From Semisulcospira habei (Eukaryota; Mollusca; Gastropoda; Semisulcospiridae): a DNA stretch of 64,000 nucleotides. Location of the stretch: positions 91,364,324 to 91,428,323 of the forward strand of contig BTPG01000006.1 of NCBI GenBank assembly GCA_036245525.1, in the 5' to 3' direction. The notes below the pieces were generated by a model. The model had not been told where the DNA came from. It saw only the letters and a list, made by a program, of their open reading frames with translations, and ran no database searches. This document shows positions 1 through 10,800 of the stretch, piece after piece (the first letter of the stretch is position 1; each line of letters opens with the position of its first letter). The translations under genes were made by a program, and so were the position numbers.

Positions 1-198
1 AAGCGAGGCAGCCGGATTGCACTGTTTGAATGTCAGGGATGGCTGACGCTGCAGCAGTCTCGCAGTGAGATGGCATTAGAAGCGAGCTTGCGTAACTCGG
101 TGTAACCGACCTCAAATATCTATCGGCTATCCGGACCGGCGACTCGACAAGACACGGCTGTTGTTGTGTTGTTGGCGGCGTTCCGGTCTGAACCGACA

Positions 199-322
199 AA
201 ACCCTGACATGCTGCGACAGGTTGTGGGTCGACAGTGATAGTTCAAGGGTGGTGTCAGAATAGCTTGGCGCCTGCAGGCGACAAGCTATTCCGACACCAC
301 CCTTGAACTATCATGGTCGATC
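199..322. mobile_element. Hairpin element, TTCAAGGGTGGTGTCAG family (H1)
   Basis: A near-perfect palindrome centred near 272: TGATAGTTCAAGGGTGGTG then the core TTGGCGCC, and the mirror ending CATGGTCGATC at 322. Confidence 0.8.
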
Positions 323-552
323 TTTCTCCAGAACTGTAATATCTTTAAAAATGACAATGTCATCCTCCAGATGTAAAATGAGGTCCAGTAAACACTGACT
401 CACAGGATCAGGACGAGAGGATTGCGCGTGTGCTTGCTTTTGATTATCACACGCCGACGGCTTAGGCAGGTAGAGCGACACAGTTGTGTGACCTTTTCAC
501 AGTCGTTTTCCTGGAAGCTGAAATACATCATGTTAGGTCTACATCACAGCGC

Positions 553-885
553 TGGTGACAGATCGACCATGATAGTTCAAGGGTGGTGTCAGAACAGCTT
601 GGCGCCTACAGGCCATTGACCATGTTAATTCAAGGGTAGTGTCAGAATAGCTTGGCTCCTACATACAGGCCATTGACCATGATAATTCAAGGGTCATGGT
701 AGCCGATGTCAGAATAGCTTGGCGCCTACAGGCCATTGCCCGTGATAATTCAAGGGTAGTGTCAGAATAGCTTGGCGCCTACAGGCCATTGACTATGATA
801 ATTCAATGGTAGTGTCAGAATAGCTTGGCGCCTACAGGCGCCAAGCTATTCAGTCCGACACCGGCCACCCTTGAACTACCATGCT
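553..885. repeat. H1 hairpin with one arm amplified in tandem
   Basis: Five direct copies of the left arm (about 57-65 bp, each with CATGATAATTCAAGGGTAGT and AGCTTGGCGCCTACAGGC) precede a single right arm ending near 885. Units start near 563, 620, 680, 740 and 795. Confidence 0.85.
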
Positions 886-1304
886 CGATCCACATCCTTT
901 CGTAGCATGTCAGGGCCGCTGAAAAGGCGTGTGAAAACTGATACCTCCACAGAAAAAAAAAAGAAGTGTCGGCGTTCTGCCGTAGAGTGACAGCAGCCCT
1001 CTGAACAGGCGATCCAGTTATTTTCCTTCTATAGCACTGGGTGGTGAACCGGCAAAATGTATTGGTAATCCAATACTCCTGCTGAGTGCACTGTGACACA
1101 GCAAATTAGATAAAACTGTGTTCTGCCGGACCTATTTTCATAGGCTGTGCCCCGGCTTCAGTACATGCCAGCAGCCGGTCGATAGTCCTTATCCGAGTGC
1201 GAAGGCAACTAGGTCACCGTGAAAACGCGACTGCAGTGCACTATCGGTGCAACAATGGGTAGTAATAATCATAATAATACAGTCGTATGGCAAAACTTTT
1301 TTTG

Positions 1305-1445
1305 TATTGTATTGTATTGCATTGCAGTGTAGTTTAATGTAGTTTAGTGTAGTGTAGTGTAGTGTAGTGTAGTGTAGTGCATTGCATTGTATTATATTGC
1401 ATTGTATTCAAGTTGTATTGTATTGCATTGTACTGTATAGTATTG
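1305..1445. repeat. Degenerate TGTAT/AGTGT simple repeat
   Basis: Runs of ATTGTATTGCATTG and (AGTGT)n. Confidence 0.85.
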
Positions 1446-1570
1446 TAGGCTGACAGGAGAAAAAAGATCAGGAGTGCACATAAATGACGAGATCCGTGCC
1501 CTATAAAGTTATTGTCAATGACTGACATGGTGTTTTCAGGGTCTATTTTTAACCATGTTTTCGGTTTGTT

Positions 1571-1583
1571 TGTTTGTTTGTTT

Positions 1584-1615
<32 letters not shown>

Positions 1616-1636
1616 GGGGGGGGGGGGGGGACGTAG

Positions 1637-1705
<69 letters not shown>
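1571..1705. repeat. Poly-T, poly-G and (GA)n
   Basis: T run with TTTG units, then G at about 1615-1630, then (GA)n at 1640-1704. Confidence 0.95.
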
Positions 1706-1706
<1 letters not shown>

Positions 1707-2267
1707 CAACAGTAAGGAGAAATATAAAAAAAGGACAGTCTCCTCTACAGACAGAACTGTCAGGTCCATTTTAATCTTAGTCTTCGTCGTAGAACTCTTC
1801 AAACATGCACACACAATGAAAGCAAGACTTACGGCTGAACCAAACAAGATATGATTAAACCATGACGTTATAGTGCGTTTTGCAGTGTTCGTGAACCACG
1901 TTGTCAGTTTTTGGGTGAAGAAAGCTTTCACGTGCTTTTCATTGTTTGGCAGTGTTTTTTGCACCAAGAGACGATTGCCTCACAAACCGTAAGACGAGGC
2001 TTGCTGATAGGCTGTTCACGTACACACGATCAAACGCGAAGATACCGCAAGCTATCGGTTCACTTTGTAATGCATTCCTGCGCGCACAGCACACAAACAC
2101 GCACGATAACGAACCAAGTGGGCAGGGGAAAAACATTGGTAAGGGAGAGAACTGTGCACCAAGTAGGTTTGAAAAAAACCCACTGCTATAGGAGAGAACT
2201 GTGTTCTCTCCCGTAAAAGTGCCTTCGTTACCTAGGCCCCCTACTTGGTACATTCTCCTGGGTTTAT

Positions 2268-2374
2268 AGTGACGAGCACAAGAAATGCGGCATTTTTGGA
2301 ATCATCGGAAACAAACAACTAACGTGTTTCCGATGATTCTAAAAATGTCGCATTTCTTGTGCTCGTCAGTACTT
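2268..2374. mobile_element. Hairpin, GACGAGCA-AGAAATGCG family (H6)
   Basis: TGACGAGCACAAGAAATGCG pairs with CGCATTTCTTGTGCTCGTCA around TCATCGGAAACA and its mirror. Other copies: 22007-22122 (right arm expanded by a T run) and 25293-25412. Confidence 0.85.
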
Positions 2375-2491
2375 ATAAGCACTGGCAGTCACCCTCTTTC
2401 GGGTTTCGTTTTTCAAAGACGATACCATCTTCAGCTCTGAACTTGAAACACAATATTGTTACAAGAAGGATTCATGATAGTTCAAGGGTAG

Positions 2492-4777
2492 TTAGTACTG
2501 TACTCCCATCTGGCGTAGCGCCTCCTCCATGATCTCCATGATGCTGTGGGAGTCCTCGTGAGGCATCTTGGGACACTCCGTCAGACCTGCAAGGAAAGAG
2601 AACGCCAGAAGTGGAACGTGGCAGGTCCGCACTAACTTATTCAGTCACGTCAGTCTCACTTTCTGAATAAATGTCCGAAATAAGAAACTGGGTCGTTTCC
2701 ATAATCCAGACCACCTTCGTACAAGCGGCGAAAACGCCAAAGAGCCTCAGTCGTCCAAGGCCATACGAACTTGTTTCAACAAGAGGCCGCATAAATCCTC
2801 ATGAGTCCCCGCAACTGCAGGGGCTCATGAGGATCTATGTCTCTTGCTGTTCGCTTGTGTTTACTTTCCTCGACAGTGAAGATTTAACAAAGGTTAAAAA
2901 ACATGCTTTTCTATACTTTTTCTTTTTGGCTGCTCACCTTTTTTCAGGCAGTCCCGGACACACTGCGCCTCGTACACAAAGCCGATGGAGTTTGCAAAGG
3001 TGAAGGTCAGCTGAGAGTCATCAGGCAGGGGGAACTTTCTGACCTCACCAGAGGGCAAGGTCATCTCTGTCGGACAGTGCATGGGCGCGGACAGCTGAAA
3101 CATAATGGTGCAGCGAATAATGAGGATTGCGTGTTGTGTCACGATGCTAGTTCCTTCTCTTGGTGTTAATGAACCCTCTCAGCAGTGAATTACATTTATT
3201 CAGCCGTATTTGTAAGCTGTGTTTCCATATCGCGATGGACAAAAAAGTAGCTGGGCAGCAGGCGGAAAAGTGCTTTGTAAGTTTCCATATTGCGGCGTGA
3301 CAAAGCAATTTCAACTCACGCCTTTGTTTTGAACTGGAAAAATGGCTCCAATTTAGCGTGTACTGAAAACCACGCCCCGTTCACTGCGAAATCACAGCAA
3401 AATCGCGTATAAATCTCTCGACTGAGCTATACAATTTCGTCAGTTGCGCCACTGCCGCTTGTGTCGCCCAGTTCCGCGTCGCGCTTATGGAAACACTCCT
3501 ATATTCCTATGTCAATCTCGATTTTTGTCGGTTTTGCCACCCAGAGTCGCTGCGATATGGAAATACAGCTTTACACTGAAACTTACATTCAAAGTTTAAC
3601 TGACTAAGTAACTTGCTATTCAATGCACTATGATGAAACAACCAACCAACACACCGGGTGTCCTACCGAGAACTGCTGAAGTTACAGCAAACCTCTATGA
3701 CTCGGCGTTAAACCCTGATAACGAACTAACCTCAGAGGATATGCCGTGACTGAGTGCCGCTGTACCGTATTAATACAGATTTTCAAGACCGGTATTAAAA
3801 CAATTACTACGCCATTGAATGAGCAAAGCTGTACGCACTTAGATACACGTTTTCAGAATCAGAATACAGTTGTTTTTTTAAATGATGTCATCAGTGGATT
3901 AATTTAGAACCGTATTGTTGTACGTCCTATTAATTCACTAGCTGCGTCAAATTCGTCGTTTCTTCGCTGCTGATATAGAAGGACTCAAAACGTCTAGTCT
4001 TCAACGTCATACAGCCGCCTGGGCCAGCATACTATTCGGTCACTGAAGTGCTGTTTGAGTAACCAGCCGCTTGGGCCAGTATACTATTCGGTCACTGAAG
4101 TAACAGTCAACAACAGTCGCTGTTTGAGTAACCCCTTAACTCATTCTACCCCAACACCGAAATCCCCAAATGTTGCCGTTGTCCTCTGAAGACTGTACTC
4201 TAGTGCAGGACACAGATCGACCATGACAGTTCAAGGGTGATGCCAGAATAGCTTGGCGCTCATAGGCGCCAAGCTATTCTGGCATCACCCTTGAACTATC
4301 ATGGTCGATCCTTATATTGCTGTGGTGTGTCTGGGGTAGAATGAGTTAAGTCCTGACATGCTACGACAGGATGTGGGTCGAGCATAATAGATCAAGGGTG
4401 GTGTCAGAATAGCTGTAGGCGCCAAGCTATTCTGACACCACCCTTGAACTATCATGCTCGATCTGTCTCCAGGACTGTGATGTAGACCGCAGCGGATATA
4501 TCAGTAGAAAAAAAATGACAACTTCATCATCAGGGATGTATATGAGGTAAGAATGACTCCAGCCACATCTTGTCCACGCACGTCCGTGCTCAGGCCAGCT
4601 GGGGGCCGGCAGTAACACCGAGGTACTGTTGCTTGATGGGTCAATACCTGCAGGTTTGCCTTGGAGCCGTGTAGTGTCAGCGTGTTACTGCCAATAGCGT
4701 TGTCCGTGTGGTAGAACAAGATGGCCGTCCCTCCGTCCGGGTACTGCAGCACCAGGGTGCCTCCAATGTCCACACCT

Positions 4778-4870
<93 letters not shown>

Positions 4871-7800
4871 AAAACAAGTCTACGTTTACGTCGAACGACT
4901 CCCAACAATGAACGAAATTATGATGGCTAACCAGCTTGCATCATCATAAAAAAACAACACTCCAAATCATCGCAAAAAGGCATCTATCATCATGAGCCTC
5001 TTGGACATGCTTGGTGTGTTGCCGCATGACCGTAATTGGCCATGCTCATAAAAAAAAAACCCCACTTTATTGACAATAAAGGTGGGGGTGGGGGTGGTGG
5101 GGGGTATGTGGGGGGTGGGGGGGGGTGGTGGTGGGGGGGGGGGGAGGGCTTGTTACGTGGTGGAGTTGTAGTCGTAGTATGATAAACACACCAGACGCAC
5201 GCACGTAAGGTTCTTTTAAATAAACTTCATTCAGCTGCAATCCGTCACACGTGGCTTAAGGATGTAGACAATACTGGAGTAACAGTTCCAACAATATTTT
5301 AATTCAGCGATGCGATCTCCACACAATGCAATTCTAAATGCACTAACACTGATACAAAGTCTCTTCTGCAATGTCCACACTCCGACACAAAGTTTCTCAT
5401 ACACAGCGTCTCACACCATGTACACCCTATACAGGCCATGTACCTACGATAAACTGCGTGTCTCTACCACTGACAATGCAAGACAATGTACGAACGTGCT
5501 TTCCTAGCGCCCTCTTTATATACACTACCAATTTCCAGAATCATCTACGAAAATCATACAACGCAACCAATCAGAACGAAACACGCAATCGAAACTCATT
5601 AAAATAATCTTTCTAGAAAAACTACAATAGGCTACGAAAATTCGGCTGCTAACTTCAGCTCTAAATCCTAGTGTATAATGAAGTCACATAAAAGTATGGT
5701 AGCCCTATCACGACCTTGCATATCCGCTCTAGAAAATTCAGGAATTTTCACAAAACAAAAAAAAAAGAAGCTGCTCAATTCACGCGCACAGAAAAACAAA
5801 ATGTTGCAAACTGTTACGAACTCCCCGACGTCACACATACGAGGTCACTAGACAGCGCGACCTTATCGAAGGTTCTAATCTACGCAAAACAAAGATCGAC
5901 CGCTATTCTCTGTGCGACTTTTCTCGAAACTTCCGGTAAAACTTAACGAAATCCGCTCTACGTGCAAACGAGAGAAAAACTTACTAAAAAGGTACGTGAT
6001 TCGTAACCATGATAGCTCAAATAAATATCGGATCGTTTCCTATGATTAACACATGCATGCTCTCACAGGATAACACAAACACAATCGTAACATTACCCCC
6101 CTCTTAAGAATGAAATTTCTCAAAACTTTCTTTTCAAACCTCAAAAATACGGTTGTGGCTGTGTAAACCTACACAAAACCATAAATAAGAAGAACTTCAC
6201 ATCAAAATCAAATCAAAATAATCGTCTCACAGTTTCTGTAAACTGTCCTGAGCACCGAAATGTTTCTTCAAATTGTTCTGGACACAGAAATGTTCATTCA
6301 AACTGCTCTGCTCAGGTAATCCGCTCCAAAGTTCTGCGTACCCTTGATTAAACTAAAAATCAATGTCAAAGTTTGTTTCAGGAACATCACCAAATCATAA
6401 GTTACAGTTCATAGTTCACACAGTTCAAGGGTTACTGGTCCTGGGTCAAACACTGTCGGCTTATGAAATGTACATACACACCAAATTGGATCTCTCTTGT
6501 TCATTAGGGATGACCACTGGTGATGTGGAATTTCTGACGACTCTCACGTCCGGCGTCTCTCCAACATTCTCCCTCAGCCTTTCTCTCATGTTGCGAAGCC
6601 GACGACACGGCTCGTCACGAAGCAGCTCGTTCGATGTCGGACCAAGCTCACGCTGGACAATATCCGCAGTCTCTGAGTCGGGCGCAAATTGATGTCCGAA
6701 CTCCGTAGATTGGACTCTTAACGCCTGTTTCTTCCTCTCCTTCTCCTCCTCCTCCTGCAGCTCCGACATCTCCTGTCTCAGATGATCTCCGTCTCGCTCG
6801 CGACCCTCGATCAGTTGGCTTTTCGGCGATCCAATCTGATCATTGTTGCGGAGCTCGGCATCGTATTGCCGACTGTCCAACTCTTGCGTCCGTTTTTGCT
6901 GCAAACGGTGGACGGCTGCTCGCTGTTCCGCCTCCCGCTCATCTCGCTCTCTGGCCACAGTCGCGTCAACCTGGTTCTGCAGTTGCTCCAGCACCTTGCG
7001 TTTCTCTTCCTCTAAAGTGTCTCTAATCATCGTTACTGCTTGTATGTTGTCAGTCACTTTTAGAGGGATGGTATGGTTGCTCTCCTTTTCCTGACCTCTC
7101 GTAACTGCACAGGTTTCAGGTTTCCACTTTCGATCTGGATCGTCTGCGTTTCTGGCACCATCAATGTTTCCGATGATGAGGTCGTAGACTGGTGTCTTCA
7201 CGCACAACGCTTTCACCTCTCCTCTCAGGTACGGGGTGTTGACACTGACCTTGGCAAGTGGGGTGACCCTCCCACTTCCATCGGCCAAGACGAGGGTTGT
7301 CCACTCATGTAGCTTCTGGTCTTCAGCTACTAAATCCTCTCTCACGATGACACAGTTACAACCGGTGTCTCTCAGCACTTTGACTGGTGTGTCGCCGACG
7401 AATCCTGACACCACCCGCATGTTCGGCACTTCACTCTCAGGTAGCGCTATGTTTGAGACTGGTAAAAATGTAGCCCCATCTCCTCAGTACTGGAATGCGT
7501 CCATTCTTTCTGAAAGATTCAATCAGCTCCGGTGTCACTCGCGTTTCTCTAGACTCAAAGTCATTGGATGACATCACATCATTGGCTAATACTGCAGCGG
7601 CTCTGTGTTGAGACGTGGTACTGCCTCTGCCTGCTATCCCGCGATCTTGGTTGGATCTTCTGATGTTATCGCCTCGGGAACATCTTTAGAAGGACACCGT
7701 ATCGCCTTGTGATCTTTCTTTCCACAGAGAAAACATGTCAGGTTCTCCACCGGCTTGTATTTCGGGGTGTCTCTGACATTGTGGATTTCCTCTGCTGGTG

Positions 7801-10800
7801 CGGACACACGCTGCGGCTTACTAGACCCGAACTTCATGTTGTGGGCGTCAAGGTATCTTTGAGCGAAGTCGGCCAGGGCTTTAGGGACTGGTCTTTTTGC
7901 TCCCTGAGGTGGGCGGCCAGGTCCTTTGAACATGCGTTGAAGACTTGTTCTTTGATGATGAGGTCACAGGTCCTGGTACTCTTTGTTTAAACCAGCCAGC
8001 TCTATCCATTTCTCCAGGTAGCTCCCGATTCTCTCAATGAATAGGCCGGGTGTTTCTCCTTCTTCAGGCATGCAGTTCCGAAATCGTCGACTGTAACCCT
8101 CTTCAGTGAAGTCGTACTGTCTCAGCAAGGCGGTTTTCAACTGTGTATAATCTTCGGCTTCTTCTCTTGGCAAGCGGGGTGTAAAATTCAAGTGCTTTGC
8201 CAGTTAGAAGTGCACTCAGCTTGATAGCCCAAGTCTCTTGTTTCCAGTTATTACTGCTTGCGAAGCGCTCGAATCGCTCCAGGTAAGCATCCATCTTATC
8301 TGAATTTTCTATGAAAGGTGGTAGCTTTGGCGCACGGGCTGTTTGCTCTCTGCTGGCTAATGCTGTTGCTTCAGAAGCCCTCTGGCTCTGTGCCTCAATC
8401 TCCATCTGCTTCAGATGAATTTCGTGTTGTCGCTGCCTCTCTGCCTCTTCTGCTTGGATTTCGAATTTCCTGATTTCACGTTCTTTTGCTCTTTCTTCTC
8501 TCTCCAATCTCTTTTCTTCTTCGAGTCTCTTTTCTCTTTCTCTCTCCTCTCTCTCCAGTCTCTCCTTTTCTTATCTCTCTCGTTTCTTGTCTTCTCTCTC
8601 CAATCTCTCCTTCTCTCTCTCCTTTACGAACTCGAGGAATTGAGCTCCTTCGAGTCCACATTCCTTTCCAATTTTCAGGAATGTCTCCATCTCCGATGTC
8701 GCCATCTCTGCTTTTCACTGCTGGCTGTTTTCTCCTGCTACCTTTTCCACTGAACCAACTGAAGAAGTCCCGTCGGAGGTGCCAAAATGTTACGTGGTGG
8801 AGTTGTAGTCGTAGTATGATAAACACACCAGACGCACGCACGTAAGGTTCTATTAAATAAACTTCATTCAGCTGCAATCTGTCACACGTGGCTTAAGGAT
8901 GTAGACAATACTGGAGTAACAGTTCCAACAATATTTTAATTCAGCTATGCGATTTCCACACAATGCAATTCCAAATGCACTAACACAGATACAAAGTCTC
9001 TTCTGCAATGTCCACACTCCAACACAAAGTTTCTCACACCATGTACGGGCCATGTACCTACGATAAACTGAGTGTCTCTACCACTGACAATGCAAGACAA
9101 CGTACGAACGTGCTTTCCTAGCGCCCTCTTTATATATACTACCAATTTCCAGAATCATCTACGAAAATCATACAACGCAACCAATCAGAACGAAACACGC
9201 AACCGAAACTCATTAAAATAATCTTTCTAGAAAAACTACAATAGGCTACGAAAATTCGGCTGCTAACTTCAGCTCTAAATCCTAGTGTATAATGAAGTCA
9301 CATAAAAGTATGCAATCCAGACCAAAAAGGTGACTGTAAAAGGTAAAAGTATGGTAGCCCTATCACGACCTTGCATATCCGCTCAAGAAAATTCAGGAAT
9401 TTTCACAAAACAAAAAAAAAAAGCTGCTCAAGTTCACGCGCACAGAAAAACAAAATGTTGCAAACTGTTACGAACTCCCCGACGTCACACATACGAGGTC
9501 ACTAGACAGCGCGACCTTATCGAAGGTTCTAATCTATGCAAAACAAAGATCGACCGCTATTCTCTGTGCGACTTTTCTCGAAACTTCCGGTAAAACTTAA
9601 CGAAATCCGCTCTACGTGCAAACGAGAGAAAAACTTACTAAAAAGGTACGTGATTCGTAACCACAATAGCTCAAATAAATATCGGATCATTTCCTACGAT
9701 TAACACATGCATGCTCTCACAGGATAACACAACCACAATCGTAACAGGGCTTATGGTGAAATTGTGATTTGACATTACCACATACAGCACAAAAGAACGA
9801 AAACATGAATTGTTTTTATCTGTTTATATTTATTTTTATTGATTTACTTTATGTTTGAAAAATTGTCATTAGAGTGTAAGCACGATCAAGCGGGGTTTGA
9901 ATACGCACCATCTGCATTCAGATTCCCCACGGCCACGACCTTGTCCGGCTTCTGGCGGAAGATGAGGTTGGCGTACTGCACTATGTAGCAGCCCAGGTCG
10001 AGCAGCCCCCCGCCTCCCAGCTCCTTCTTCACCAAGCGGTCCACACTGGCTGCGGGCACGCAGAAGCAGCAGTGCAGGAAGTTGATCTTTCCCAGTGACC
10101 CCGCGCGCACCTCCTCCAACATGGCGCCCACACAAGGAAAGAACCGCGTCCAGAATCCCTGCCGGGAAATGAGCGAAACATCACCAACCTTGCTTCAGTT
10201 ATAAGCCGGACTAGACCATACATCCCCGGAAAAAAAAAAAAAACTACAGCAGGAGATGGCGCGACCATGATAATCAGGCGCCAAGCTAATCTGGCACTAC
10301 CCTTGAATTATCATGGTCGATCCTGCAACTGGTGCATAGGTGTTAGACCGTGACATTTGGGAAACTCGGCATTGTGGAAAAAAAAATGGACGAGGTTGTA
10401 GAGCTGAGTCTGGTCAAAACCAAGAGGCCGACGATCAAGAAGAAAAAGAAGAAAAACAAGAGGTTTACAAAAACGTAACAGTAAAAATCAGAACGACTGC
10501 TCCGTCTCCTCTGGAAGCTGCACTGATGGTAAATATACAATCACTTCTGTCCGGAAGTTGATTCAAATAATGCTGGTTTGTGCAGCAGTCACTGTGAGCG
10601 TCAACAGCATGAGCGGGAGTTGTAACATGACCTTCATTAGTGACGCTACGTTTACTCCGAACGACTCCCAGCAATGAACGAACGCGAAGTCACCGCGGAC
10701 AAACTGCATCTACTATAAGCATAGAAAACACTCCAAACATCTCCAAGAGGCATTGATCCTCATGAGCCCTCCGGGCTCATGACGATCTATGCCTCTTGAA

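Larger units (their letters stand above)
5151..9746 (-). mobile_element. LTR retrotransposon with Gag and protease but no polymerase, in DHDH-A intron 4
   Basis: Two long terminal repeats, 5151-6092 and 8788-9746, begin TGTTACG and end CGTAACA. They are flanked by the 5-bp duplication GGGCT at 5146-5150 and 9747-9751. In element orientation (minus strand) the 5' LTR is the right one. A primer-binding-like site starting TGGCACCTCC lies at 8784 downward, and a polypurine tract AAGAGGGGGG lies next to the left LTR (6096-6107). The 2.7-kb interior encodes Gag, a zinc knuckle and an aspartic protease, but no reverse transcriptase, RNase H or integrase. The LTRs differ by scattered substitutions and a few indels, so the insertion is fairly young but not new. 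Gypsy-like by Gag and protease style. Confidence 0.93.

Noticed and set aside
7634..9746. Endogenous retrovirus
   Set aside because: No envelope and no polymerase are encoded; it is a Gypsy-like Gag-protease retrotransposon.
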